DNA of 64,000 nt from Paracyclopina nana (lineage: Eukaryota; Arthropoda; Copepoda; Cyclopoida; Cyclopettidae). The notes under the pieces were generated by a model. It was not told where the DNA came from. It saw nothing but the letters and a program-made list of their open reading frames with translations, and ran no database searches. Where the stretch lies: the NCBI GenBank assembly GCA_019096065.1, contig JAGUCH010000007.1:7028501-7092500 (forward strand), written 5' to 3'. Shown piece after piece: positions 35,746-45,851 of the stretch. Position 1 is the stretch's first letter; every line of letters begins with the position of its first letter. Position numbers and translations under genes: made by a program.

Positions 35746-36365
35746 TTCACCCATATTATCCTCAAGGGTTGAAAGGTTGCAAAGTTGCCGAGAGGAAATG
35801 TTCCGCTAAACTAAGTAGATGGCGCGCGCGTTGTGTAAACAGACGCCGCGTCAGCTGTTTTCTCGCTTCCGTGCACGAGTTGCAGTTGCACTTCAGTTTC
35901 CCACAGGACAGCAGGTAACGTATACTTTCAATCATTACGCTAAAACTAAGGCTCTAAAATTGCTTCTTAATTAATAATTCAAATTGAACTAAGAGAACGA
36001 GTATGTAGGGAGAGAGGGGACAAATTCATTATTTTACACCCCCGAAAAAGTCGCGAAATAAACGTGGCACTTTTTTCATGTTGTCGTGAGCTGAAAACAG
36101 GCTTTCATGGTAAATTTCCGCGCCCAGTTTTGATAAATTATCCTTAATTTGCGCCCTTGTTAAGCCTTATATTTAAAATATCTCAATTGCAAGCAAAAGT
36201 TAAGGATGCCTGAAAATAGCCCAAAATGGCTACCGTTTTTCGAAGACGAATTTCTTATTTCTAAGTCTGCCGATGCACACTAATTAGGGCAACATAACCG
36301 ATTTAACTTTGATCTGAAAAACGGCTTTGAAATAAGAATTTGGCGATTTGGTAGAATAATTAGCT
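35746..36365. other. GC-rich patch and AT-rich tail before the tandem array
   Basis: 35810-35915 is CpG-rich, with TAGATGGCGC (35816-35825) and GCGTCAGCTGTTT, followed by CAG|GTAACG (about 35914), which looks like a splice donor. It may be the promoter and first non-coding exon of a gene I cannot otherwise see. At about 36048-36080 the phrase AAAGTCGCGAAATAAACGTG resembles the interior of the 51.2-kb inverted-end element. Confidence 0.3.
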
Positions 36366-37595
36366 TGCGAGAGCGAAACCGGCTTTTTCGTCCTCTGTGG
36401 TCAAACTTGTTTTTGGCATTTTTTTTCAAGTTTATTTTTGTTGAAAGCGATCTCTAAATTTGCATGGATTGTCCTTATAATATTATTATGATCAGGTTGG
36501 CCAAGACAATTTGATTTGTTGGTTCAACTTGCTGTGAAGAAGTAGTATAACTTCAGGTCAGTTTTGATTCTGTGCATCTGCTAGTTAATATGGTTTTTTT
36601 GTCCCTGCCTTGTGAGCGCGAAACCGGCTTTTTCGTCCTCTGTGGTCAAACTTGTTTTTGGCATTTTTTTTTCAAGTTTATTTTTGTTGAAAGCGATCTC
36701 TAAATTTGCATGGATTGTCCTTATAATATTATTATGATCAGGTTGGCCAAGACAATTTGATTTGTTGGTTCAACTTGCTGTGAAGAAGTAATATAACTTC
36801 AGGTCAGTTTTGATTCTGTGCATCTGCTAGTTAATATGGTTTTTTTGTCCCTGCCTTGTGAGCGCGAAACCGGCTTTTTCGTCCTCTGTGGTCAAACTTG
36901 TTTTTGGCATTTTTTTTTCAAGTTTATTTTTGTTGAAAGCGATCTCTAAATTTGCATGGATTGTCCTTATAATATTATTATGATCAGGTTGGCCAAGACA
37001 ATTTGATTTGTTGGTTCAACTTGCTGTGAAGAAGTAGTATAACTTCAGGTCAGTTTTGATTCTGTGCATCTGCTAGTTAATATGGTTTTTTTGTCCCTGC
37101 CTTGTGAGCGCGAAACCGGCTTTTTCGTCCTCTGTGGTCAAACTTGTTTTTGGCATTTTTTTTTCAAGTTTATTTTTGTTGAAAGCGATCTCTAAATTTG
37201 CATGGATTGTCCTTATAATATTATTATGATCAGGTTGGCCAAGACAATTTGATTTGTTGGTTCAACTTGCTGTGAAGAAGTAGTATAACTTCAGGTCAGT
37301 TTTGATTCTGTGCATCTGCTAGTTAATATGGTTTTTTTGTCCCTGCCTTGTGAGCGCGAAACCGGCTTTTTCGTCCTCTGTGGTCAAACTTGTTTTTGGC
37401 ATTTTTTTTTCAAGTTTATTTTTGTTGAAAGCAATCTCTAAATTTGCATGGATTGTCCTTATAATATTATTATGATCAGGTTGGCCAAGACAATTTGATT
37501 TGTTGGTTCAACTTGCTGCGAAGAAGTAGTATAACTTTAGGTCAGTTTTGATTCTGTGCATCTGCTAGTTAATATGGTTTTTTTTGTCCCCCTCA
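36366..37595. repeat. Five-copy tandem array, unit 246 bp
   Basis: The phrase GCGAAACCGGCTTTTTCG recurs with AAACC at 36376, 36621, 36867, 37113 and 37359, giving steps of 245, 246, 246 and 246 bp. Units differ by only a few bases, so the array is young or homogenised. Each unit ends near GGTTTTTTTGTCCC. The start of the unit resembles the right terminus of the inverted-end element at 51.2-51.67 kb. Confidence 0.95.
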
Positions 37596-37599
37596 GTCG

Positions 37600-38289
37600 C
37601 ATCTTTTTTCAGAGAAATGAGGCTGGCATCAGTTTAGAACCCATCACAAACTTGGCCATGCTGCGATAAATTGCGTGTTCTAGTTGCTTTATTTGAAGGA
37701 CCAGGCATATTTATGGACTGCAACAGCATTACTAGTGCCTCAATTTTGCCTCGATCTCCAAAAGTTCCATAGTGCTCCAAAGGCTAGACAACCACAGGTT
37801 AGGATGGCGACCACCACAGGACGTAGTCAACCCGGGTCCACGATCCCTTGAGACTAGGATATGCAGCTTTGATCATGTTGAGAGTATGCAAGTCCATAGG
37901 GTGGTATGTCGCATTGCCAATGCTGGTGATCATTTGATGGAGTTGGCTGTTGTCCGTTTCCAGTCTTGGTGCCCAATGATCGATCTTGCCTGTAAAGACC
38001 CGTTGAGGTACCATGGTGGTGAAGTCAGTGATCGGGAATAGAACAAAGTTGGTTAGATCAACAAAACATGTATCAGGCACTTGGACTTTGGAAAAGCGAG
38101 GTGAAGCCTTTACATCCACTGATCCATCCTGACAGGTGACTCTCCAATTGTTGTCGTTTGCTGTGTACACCTTGTACTTAGATTGGTCAGCAAGTGGCAG
38201 TACATAATCACCAGGATACTTGGTCACTTCTAATTTACATAAATTGAAAGCTTTTTCATAGTCATTGGCGAACAGGGCCAGTCCATCGG
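37600..38289 (-). pseudogene. env: Env 3' remnant and LTR fragment of a Ty3/gypsy element, copy 1
   Basis: Minus-strand 38289-37820 encodes about 155 residues closely matching the end of the Env at 43.7-45.8 kb. The reading frame then diverges and stops at 37799, without the membrane anchor seen in the other copy. The following bases match the other copy's 3' region, including a TATAAATA-like box and AATAAA (37693-37688), so an LTR fragment lies at about 37640-37740. The 5' part of Env and all of gag-pol are missing. At the codon where the other copy has a stop, this copy has glutamine. Confidence 0.8.
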
Positions 38290-38970
38290 CTCAAGGGACC
38301 ATGAAGTAACTAAACGAGTCGAGGCCTAATTAATATATAGTAGTTTAGTACCTTATCGAAATGAATCTTCTGACAGCCACCGAAATTCAGCCAAGGCGTA
38401 TAAGATGACCACTATGAGTAGCACTGCAATGATAAGTTGTAGCCCAAAAAAACAAGTCGACAAGGGGACTTGCCATCCAAATCCACTCCGCTGTGGTGAG
38501 GTCATGTCTAAAGAGAAGCAGATGTGGCAGATCTATTTTGCTTTGTAGTGATTGAAAGGCGACACATTGTCCTCAACTTCAGGTGGCTTGGTCTCATCAG
38601 AGTTGTGTCCGAAAAAGTAGCTTGATGCTGGGCTGGCAGCTCAGTAAAGCGGTCCCTTTCGAAATTCCTTTCAAAATGTAGGTCAAAATGATGTTCAAAA
38701 TTACCGTCTAGCTGAGAATTTCTAGGCCAAAAAGGAAGGTCATAGAGCAAAGGCATGGGCCGTGGAGCTCGCTGATATGATGGGCGAAAAGGAGGCTACT
38801 GAATAGTAACGTGGCGAACGTGTGAAGAGACCGAATGTACTCGTATAAGTGTGGATGCATTTCGGGGTAGCAAGCTATATATACATAATAGAAATGGGTG
38901 TAGTCGACTGTGCGCATAAGCGCGGGAAGGGTGAGTCATAGTAGTGGGTGCGCACGTACATAATACATCA
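38290..38970 (-). mobile_element. Candidate 3' LTR of the element with the mononegavirus-like glycoprotein
   Basis: On the minus strand a polypurine run GGGGGGAG (38979-38972) is followed by TGATGTATTATG, as expected for a polypurine tract and LTR start. A TATATATA box lies near 38884-38875. The right-hand limit is unclear; similarity to the Ty3 Env remnant begins at about 38289, so the LTR could be up to 680 bp. No matching 5' LTR was found in the window. Confidence 0.4.
38353..38505 (-). CDS. 50-residue single-pass membrane ORF inside the candidate LTR
   Basis: ATG at 38505 to TAA at 38353. The encoded peptide has about 17 polar residues, then one long hydrophobic segment (FFGLQLIIAVLLIVVILYAL), then a short polar tail. 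That fits a small type III or signal-anchor membrane peptide. It lies within the candidate LTR, so it may be chance or an accessory ORF of the element. No family recognised. Confidence 0.25.
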   Translation of the reverse strand: MTSPQRSGFGWQVPLSTCFFGLQLIIAVLLIVVILYALAEFRWLSEDSFR

Positions 38971-39171
38971 ACTCCCCCCAAGCCCAAGATGGAATCGGGG
39001 GATGATGCAAAGAACTACTATAGCAACGAAGTTGCGTGACTCAGCTACATAAGTAGCGAAGGTACATGAGAAATAAACATACATAATAAGCATGAAAAAA
39101 GCAATGAAATGCATATAAAAATGGAAAATCACACCAGGTCTTCATAAGATGACTGGCTTCAGCTCTTCTAT

Positions 39172-39627
39172 TCAATCTTGAGCGGTGCTGTCATGTCCCA
39201 GCTTGGTGTGGACCTTGTCCACGAGTTGATCAATGAAGCTTTCCACCAAACGATCTATCTGGGTGGAAGGATGGGTGTTCTCCTCGGCCATGCGAAGTCT
39301 GTTATGGGTCTCTATTGAGTCCAGGGCCTGCCTTCTCACTGTGTATCGAAGGTCGACAATGACTACATGTTGATCATCCTTTAGCTTGGTGAGGCTTTCC
39401 ACTCGGTTCTTCATGAAACGAAGGGTTCTACGGAGAGACTCGATTGTCTTCCTCTGATCAGTTAGCCGTTGCTCAAGCCTTGTCACGAGGGCGCCTCGGT
39501 GCTCTCGTACGAAAAATACTTCTCCTGGTGACGTGGTAGGGCGATATGGGCTTCTAGACCTCGCACTAGGGGATGACCCGGCTGCAGAATTGTTCGGCAC
39601 GACTCGTTGAATCCGCTGGTTTGACAT
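39172..39627 (-). CDS. Coiled-coil accessory ORF of the retroelement, 151 aa
   Basis: ATG at 39627 (an earlier in-frame ATG is at 39675) to a stop at 39172. After a Ser/Arg/Pro-rich start, the protein forms an apparent coiled coil from about residue 45 to 125 (heptads around LEQRLTDQRKTIESLRRTL and the later LVESFIDQLVDKV). It lies between the glycoprotein and the polypurine tract, where LTR elements and retroviruses may carry accessory genes. I do not recognise a family. The frame is intact, although the neighbouring glycoprotein is broken. Confidence 0.45.
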   Translation of the reverse strand: MSNQRIQRVVPNNSAAGSSPSARSRSPYRPTTSPGEVFFVREHRGALVTRLEQRLTDQRKTIESLRRTLRFMKNRVESLTKLKDDQHVVIVDLRYTVRRQALDSIETHNRLRMAEENTHPSTQIDRLVESFIDQLVDKVHTKLGHDSTAQD

Positions 39628-39678
39628 ATTGACTGCAAGATGAAAAGTAGAGCGTAAGTAGAGGCTGGGGGGCATTCA

Positions 39679-39894
39679 CTATTTCGAGAGGCTCCACAAG
39701 TCTGATGGGGGGTAGTGGATGAAAGGACCACTGGCTTCTTCCCCCTGGGCATTAGGTTGAGGGTAGGCTTGCTGGGAAGCTAAGGGTCTCCGAGCAGAGT
39801 GCGGTGAACTATCGGGCGATTCATCGAAACAAACCCTGCGCGATAGAGCTCTCGCTTGGCGAAATGACCGCCTCAAGGTTGGGCCCAAAAACAA
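39679..39894 (-). CDS. Short Ser/Pro/Arg-rich ORF, doubtful
   Basis: 71 codons between the glycoprotein's C-terminal frame and the coiled-coil ORF. It is Arg-, Ser- and Pro-rich with no recognisable domain. It could be a cytoplasmic-tail remnant, an accessory gene or chance. Confidence 0.2.
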   Translation of the reverse strand: MFLGPTLRRSFRQARALSRRVCFDESPDSSPHSARRPLASQQAYPQPNAQGEEASGPFIHYPPSDLWSLSK

Positions 39895-39973
39895 GTCAGC
39901 TAGCAGCTAACACAAAAAGAGCCTGGAAGCTATTAAAGACTTCCCTTGGCCCCAAAATGCAACAGATGTGAGG

Positions 39974-42250
39974 TCATGGTCGCTCATCGTCACTGTCGCC
40001 TCCGGGGAAGAGGATCTGATCCTGCCCCAGATTGGTCACCAACCTCCATGGCATCTCCACTATCAAGAATGCCGTGTGCCAAACTGCCAACAGCATCCAC
40101 CACCCGAAGCTACGCCGGCGGTATAAGATCACCATGCGCAGCATAGCCCCGAGGATCAGTTTCAGGAGGCCCACCGTGATGAGGAATCCTGTGAAGTAGG
40201 AGTAGTACTTCCCTACTGAGCTGAAGAAGGGGATGATGGCACTTCCCACGTGGTCGACCATCTGATCAATGTCTTCCTGAGACAAGAAGGTGGTGGAGCG
40301 GCTGCCGGTGATGAGCGAGTTGTGCAGCACGTTGCTGGTGATCGCAGCACGTTGCTGGTGATTGTGTTGACTACGGCCTCCCGGCTGCTGAAGAGGTGGA
40401 GATAGAGGATGTGGTTGGCCCGCTGCTCGGCTGAGAAAACACCGCCACCCAGTCCACGGCTGATGTCGTATTGATGGTTACAAGGGTTAGCATGAGGTCA
40501 CATAGGCCACAGCTCCGGCCCGAGTGACAAGGTGACCTGGCCCGTGACTGTCAAGGGTAGCATACGATGACAACCCAGATGCCATGCTCTGCAACTTAGA
40601 GTGGAGAATGGCTCGCACATTCTTACATATCAATTCCTGCAGAAATTTGAACTGGTCCTGGATGTGCAATGCATGTTGAGAGTGAACGAATGCCAGATGT
40701 CTTCCGGATGCAGATACTTGGTCTGAAGGGGCCCCTCTCCAGGTCCGACCAACAGGATCGCGAAGTCTCTCAACTGCATGGTGAATAGCTTCCGCTGGCA
40801 AATCGACTGCACACCCTTGAGGACAAATCCGGCAAATCGGGACTCTTACTCATGGGCTAGCAGGAGGAGGTCGCCAAGATGCCCGGCTCCTCCCATGAGG
40901 CTGGTGGCGTTCCTGTGCGGGTAGAGCACGGTGGGTCCTCAATAGACCTCACTGAGTTCGTCCTCGCAGCGGGGCGACTTGCGTTTGGGCCACACAATGG
41001 TGCCCTCAGCGTCATCTTGCACAATGAGGCCACTGCCCCCGCCCGCGTGACGAGGTGGCCGGGCCCATGGCTGTCCAGCGTGACGACAATCCGGAGGCCA
41101 TGCTCTGCAACTTGGAATGGAGAATTGCATGCTCGTTTTTGCAAATTAGTTCCTGTAGAAATTTGAATCGGTCCTGAATGTGCAGCGCATGTTGGGAGTG
41201 CACGAACGCAAGCTGCGTTTGAATGTTGGCTCCATCCATATCCTCCGGGTGCAGGTATTTGGCTTGGAGGGGTCCCTCTCCGGGTCCCACCAAGAGGATG
41301 GCGAAATCCCTCAGCTGGGTGGTGAACAGCTTCCGCTGACACATCGACTGTACACCCTTGAGGACGAACCCCGCAAACCTTGATTCCTCCTCATGGGCTA
41401 GCAGGAGGAGATTGCCAAGATGCCCAGCTCCTCCCATGAGGCTGGTGGCGTTCCTGTGCGGGTAGAGCACGGCGGGTCCTCGATAGACCTCACTGAGTTC
41501 GTCCTCGCTGCGGGGCGACTTGCATTTGGGCCACACAATGGTGCCCTCAGCGTCATCTTGCACAATGAGGTCTTGGAAGTTTGCCGTCAGGTGATTGGAG
41601 AACATTACCCGCCCGTTGGCCGTGTTCAACTTCCCGTAGATACGCTCGACCAGCGCGTGAATCGTAGTGGTCTCATATGACTTGTAGAAAGTCGCACCTC
41701 CGCTGGTGAAGGTAGTGGTGGCACACTTATGATCCTTGTCCAGTCCTCCTTTAGAGAAGTAGGAAAGAGAAGTCGGGTTATTCAAAGATACCGCCACCTT
41801 CTTGTTTTCCACGATCAGATAGTGTTTCTCTGCGGCCTCCCGGCAAGCTTGCGGGGCCACCAAATAAGGCCTGTTGACGTCTGTCATCTGGCTGTCGTAG
41901 CTGATGCTGTCGTACCCGCACCTCGTCACCTGTCTGGACAAGTGCACCCAGCATCGGAAAGCCTTGATCGATAGGGTTGAAGCAGTTTGGAGTACTTGAA
42001 CCGTGATGTTGACGGGGGCCTGGTATGCACTCCTGATGTCCTCGCAGAGTTTCGGCTGGCTTGGGTCGATGGCCTCGTGGATGGCGTTGGGGTGCGCACA
42101 GTCATATTTTGTAAACGAGGTGACCTTTGCGTCCGGGGTGTAGAGGTCGGCAGTGCGGCTCCTGGGTGGTATTCCTTGAACAACAGCGGCCTGAGCCAGC
42201 TGGCTGAACAGTACCCAGTATGAGTACATGAAGAAGGCCATCAGGTACAC
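39974..42250 (-). pseudogene. env: Mononegavirus/chuvirus-like glycoprotein (env) of a retroelement, broken
   Basis: The N-terminal frame (42250 to about 41030) starts with a hydrophobic signal. It continues into a Cys-containing ectodomain with FRCWVHLSRQVTRCGYDS, FQDLIVQDDAEGTIVWP and CQRKLFTTQLRDF. That layout recalls the class III-like glycoproteins of chuviruses and other mononegaviruses that some arthropod LTR elements have captured; the assignment is from memory of the family. A 0.52-0.54-kb tandem duplication (about 40494-41027 repeating about 41028-41570) with frame changes disrupts the middle. The C-terminal part (40330-39974) is a separate frame with two hydrophobic stretches (FTGFLITVGLLKLILG and WWMLLAVWHTAFLIV) and an acidic tail. 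It is not expressible as one protein in this state. Confidence 0.55.
40494..41570. repeat. Tandem duplication within the glycoprotein gene
   Basis: The block GCCATGCTCTGCAACTT occurs at 40581 and 41097, and GTAGAGCACGG at 40920 and 41462. The two units (about 40494-41027 and 41028-41570) are clearly similar but differ by many substitutions and small indels. The duplication is therefore old or arose between diverged copies. Confidence 0.85.
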
Positions 42251-42300
42251 AGAAGGAGAGAGAAGGCAGCGCGGGGAATTACAATGGTTAGCACTGGTAC

Positions 42301-43075
42301 TCAGAACTGTAAGAGAGAAAGTAGTAAGTTATTGAGCTGTCGTAATTTTGCGGCCAGAATGCGAAAGTTTTGATTTACACTATCTTTGATTTTGTTTTGT
42401 GTGATGCCACCCCCCCCCCAAACTTTTGTATGAGGGGCAGCAATATGCACATTGATTGAATACATTGTCGGAGGTTGATGTTGATATGACAAATTGGGAA
42501 TTTTGGTCCCATTTGCCTGAATTGTCTTTAACTTGTGCTCATTGGTAAGCACCCTCACCCTACTGTCATCAGTTAGCCAGGAAATAATTTGTGTCTTAAT
42601 GAGGTTGAAGACCTCATCAAAACTGGCTTCTCGAAAGGCTAGGTGAGCAAGTCGGTGCAGAACCCTGACTTCCTCATCAAAGTCTTCGAAAGCAAAACTA
42701 AATTTGTAGAATTTATCTGCTCTGGTATGGGATAATTGGGGTACAGCATGCATGATGCACAAGTCCTCAAAGCCTTTTTCAATATTCGATTGTTTAGAAA
42801 CTGATACTATATAATCATATAGTTCTTTGGACAATTTTCTTCTCAATATCTTTAGAATTGCCTGCTCATTTAGACCGTCTACTTTCTGGATTGAGCTGAC
42901 CTCTTGAAGAAAGGAAAGCAAGGAAAGCAGCTCTTCCCCTTGAGTTCCATTGAAACGGTTTTTAAAATGCCATCAAGTTCCTGTAAGATATTGTGAAGGT
43001 CCCTTGTCGATGTTTCTCCTGCTATGCTAAAATCAAGGCCGGGAACATCCTCATCGAACTGTACTTAGAAGTTGA
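42301..43075 (-). pseudogene. gag: Retroelement Gag-like gene, broken
   Basis: Minus-strand frames from about 43070 to 42922 and from 42921 to 42301 together resemble the Gag encoded at 51.7-52.4 kb. For example, ILRRKLSKELYDYIVSVSK here corresponds to LLRVKLVPEFYKLISNLNK there. A frame change near 42920 separates the two parts. It stops only 51 bp before the glycoprotein start, with no protease, reverse transcriptase or integrase between, so pol is deleted or was never present in this copy. Confidence 0.55.
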
Positions 43076-43408
43076 GAAGTGTCTTAACATTATCTGCCTG
43101 CCTATCTGTTTGTCTATAATTTTGCTTGTGCTTTCTCTTCCTCTGTTGCCTCGGCTTTCAGACAAACATTTATGGCTTGCATGTGCATATCAGTGATAGG
43201 GAGGTAAGCATCTCCTATCTCTACAGCATCCATGCAGTGGTCTATTCCAGAAGCTCCACTATTGGCTCAGCTGCGAGGATGACATGCTTTCTCATTCTCA
43301 CGTCACATGGTGGTAGAGAAAGGGATTTTAAGGGTGATCTACTTGGATCGATCAACAGAGATCCTGGTTCCAAGGGAGATCCAAAAGACAGACAGATGCT
43401 AACAGAAG
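43076..43408. other. Junction region between two retroelements
   Basis: About 330 bp with no recognised coding or LTR match. It lies between the Gag-like gene and the LTR of the Ty3 element and may contain that LTR's far end. Confidence 0.3.
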
Positions 43409-43640
43409 CTAGCTAAGAAGCTTAATAGTGCTAGTGGCTCCTGGAACCGCGATACAAAATGGCCTAGTCTCTGCGAATCTCTGAATATAACTAGTTGCTT
43501 TATTTGAAGGACCAAGCATATTTATAGACTCAAACAGGGAAGTGTAATGATAAAGGCAGCTTAACGGTGGAAGGGTTGCTATGCGGAATCGAAGGTTGCA
43601 AGGAAGTAGGAAGACGCAATGTGCAAGTCCATTTTGCACA
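43409..43640 (-). mobile_element. 3' LTR of the Ty3/gypsy env element
   Basis: On the minus strand a polypurine tract GGGGAGGGA (43652-43644) follows the env stop. The LTR then begins at about 43640 with TGTGCAAAATGG. A TATAAATA box is at 43526-43519 and AATAAA at 43504-43499. The same box and signal recur in the remnant at 37.69 kb. The far end is approximate. Confidence 0.6.
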
Positions 43641-43678
43641 TTATCCCTCCCCAGGGATAGGGCCGAAGACAATCGGGC

Positions 43679-45796
43679 TTAGGTTGTAGCATCCTGCCTT
43701 TGAAGTGGTTGCAACTCATGCAGAGGGGCCGTTGCTGTGACATTGATGTTGAAAGGAGGGTTGGGGGTACCCTGACGTCTTCTGGATTGCCAAAAGTTCC
43801 TAAGGGCTCCAATAGCCAGACATCCGCAAGTTAAGAAGGCAACTCCAACAATCGAATAAAGGGCATAGTCTACCCAGGTCCATGATCCCTTGAGACTAGG
43901 GTAAGCCGCCTTGATCATCTTTAGAGTGTGCAAATCCATGGGGTGGTACGTCGCGTTGCCAATGCTGGTGATTAATTGTTGGATTTGGCTGTTGTCCGCT
44001 TCCAATCTTTGTGCCCAGTGATCAATTTTTCCCGTATAGACTCGTTGAGGTACCGTAGTTGTAAAGTCGGTAATCGGGAAGAGAACAAAGTTAGTTAAAT
44101 CGACAAAACATTTATCGGGTACTTGGACTTTGGAGAAGCGGGGTAAAGCCTTGACGTCCACGGATCCATCCTAACATGTGACTCTTAAGTTGTTGTCATT
44201 TGCCGCGTACACCTTGTACTTGGATTGGTCTGCCAGTGGTAGTACATAATCCCCGGGATACTTGGTCACTTCTAATTTACATAAGTTGAACGCTTTTTCA
44301 TAGTCATTTGCAAATAGGGCCATTAAACAGTTGGGCATGGTTGCCTTGTAAAGAAAAGTGATGGAGGGGCACAAATAGTAATTATGGACATGGTGACATA
44401 AAGTTACATCTAGATTGCTTAATACAAAATAATTCATGCTTTTGGGGTAAAAAGCTAGAACATCGTTTTCAGGCTTAATTTGGTAAAACTGCATTACGCC
44501 ATTTGCATCAGGGAGTTGAAAAGGGAAGCTAGAATACTTCCACAAATCTAACAACATTTCAGAATTTGTAACTGGGACATGAGTCATAATTATAAATCCA
44601 TATTCAGTGAATAATATACTAGATTCAAGCTGGAACAATTGTTGGGGGTCATCTATCAGAACATTTAAGTTGTGAGTTGCAGCCATTGCATGAGCATTTG
44701 CTAAAGCTTCAGCAGCCTCTTCATATGATAACAACCCAAATGAAAGTCTGTAGGCTGCAGCTTGTTGTACTGCTGACACATAAACATAATTTTTCTGGTT
44801 AGGGGAGGAAATAACATGCTGAGTATATATTGCCAAAATGCTCGCTTCAATTGCTAGTGCATTTCTAGAGACCATGGATTCCACTTTGTCTAATACCTTA
44901 GTAATCCGTTTAATGTTGTGACTATTTGTGCGGATATTGTTGTCAAGTCCCTCGATAAGATGGATCATCTTTTGCTGTCTGAATCTCAAATCCTCTATAC
45001 CATTTGCCAATGCTTGTAGTTTTCCATTTTCAAATAATCCAAAAAGTGTGGCTCCTCCAACCATACCAGCAAGGCCTGCTAACAGAATTCCAATGAATCG
45101 TTTCTCTCTGGTGGCTATTGGGTTGGTGCCAGTTTTCTTCAAGTAGTAATTGGTCACATCCATGTACTTTGACTCAAGCTGAGTGTACTCTTCCATAGTT
45201 GCACCTGCCAAATGTGTTAGGTCCGCATTGGTTGGGTGTGCTGCGCTTGCTCGCTGTAGTATGGAAGCCAGTCTTTTTGCCCCAAGTATATACGTAGCCA
45301 AGTCCGTGATATTTACAGGTGTCAGTATGTGGGCGTAGTTCAGTGACAAGACAGCTGTTCCCAAATGGTGAAAGCCGTATTGGGCTCCGGCAGTGTCGTC
45401 CGTCACAATGTTATCTTCCGTAAGGCACTGCATGTAAAACAGATTAAGTGCGCAGTAAAATGTTATGCACCTGATCCAATTTAGTGGAGACATCTTCCTG
45501 TTACTTCTTCTTCTTAGTATAAGGCTTATAGGCAGGGTCTCTTGTTGGTAGTGGTAGGTCTTAATGTTTATGTTGGCCTTTGCTGCTGCTCTCCTTGTAA
45601 CTTGGGTTCCCATGGAACTGCTGGCAGGCTTAGGATTCTGCTTTTTTGGTTCTGGTCGGTCAGGGTTTGGATATATAGGGGCTGCTAGGTCTCCTAGTGT
45701 GAAATCCTTAAAAGGTGATAGCAAGTCTCTAACTTTGCCGCTTAGAGAGGTTGGCTTTGGCTCCAGAGTTGGGCTAGGTGGGCTTTGTGGTTCCAC
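43679..45796 (-). pseudogene. env: Class I-like fusion Env of a Ty3/gypsy element, one nonsense codon
   Basis: Frame 45796-44171 (541 codons) continues in the same frame to 43679 after a TAG at 44173-44171. The remnant copy at 38.1 kb has glutamine there, so the stop is a C-to-T change. A hydrophobic signal lies after MSPLNWIRC (about residue 100; the translation start may be there). A furin-type site REKR is followed by a Gly/Ala-rich fusion-peptide-like stretch, a heptad region, and finally a C-terminal membrane anchor (VGVAFLTCGCLAIGAL) with a short basic tail. This is the layout of errantivirus/baculovirus F-like Env proteins. Such Env proteins allow membrane fusion and, in errantiviruses, cell-to-cell spread. 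Confidence 0.75.
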
Positions 45797-45851
45797 CTTG
45801 ATGGGGGTTTGATCTGTAATAGACTGAGGCTGCTGTTCCTCCGACTCCTTT

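Noticed and set aside
36366..37595. CRISPR array or rDNA-like spacer repeats
   Set aside because: Units are 246 bp and identical throughout with no variable spacers, and the genome is eukaryotic. It is an ordinary tandem repeat.
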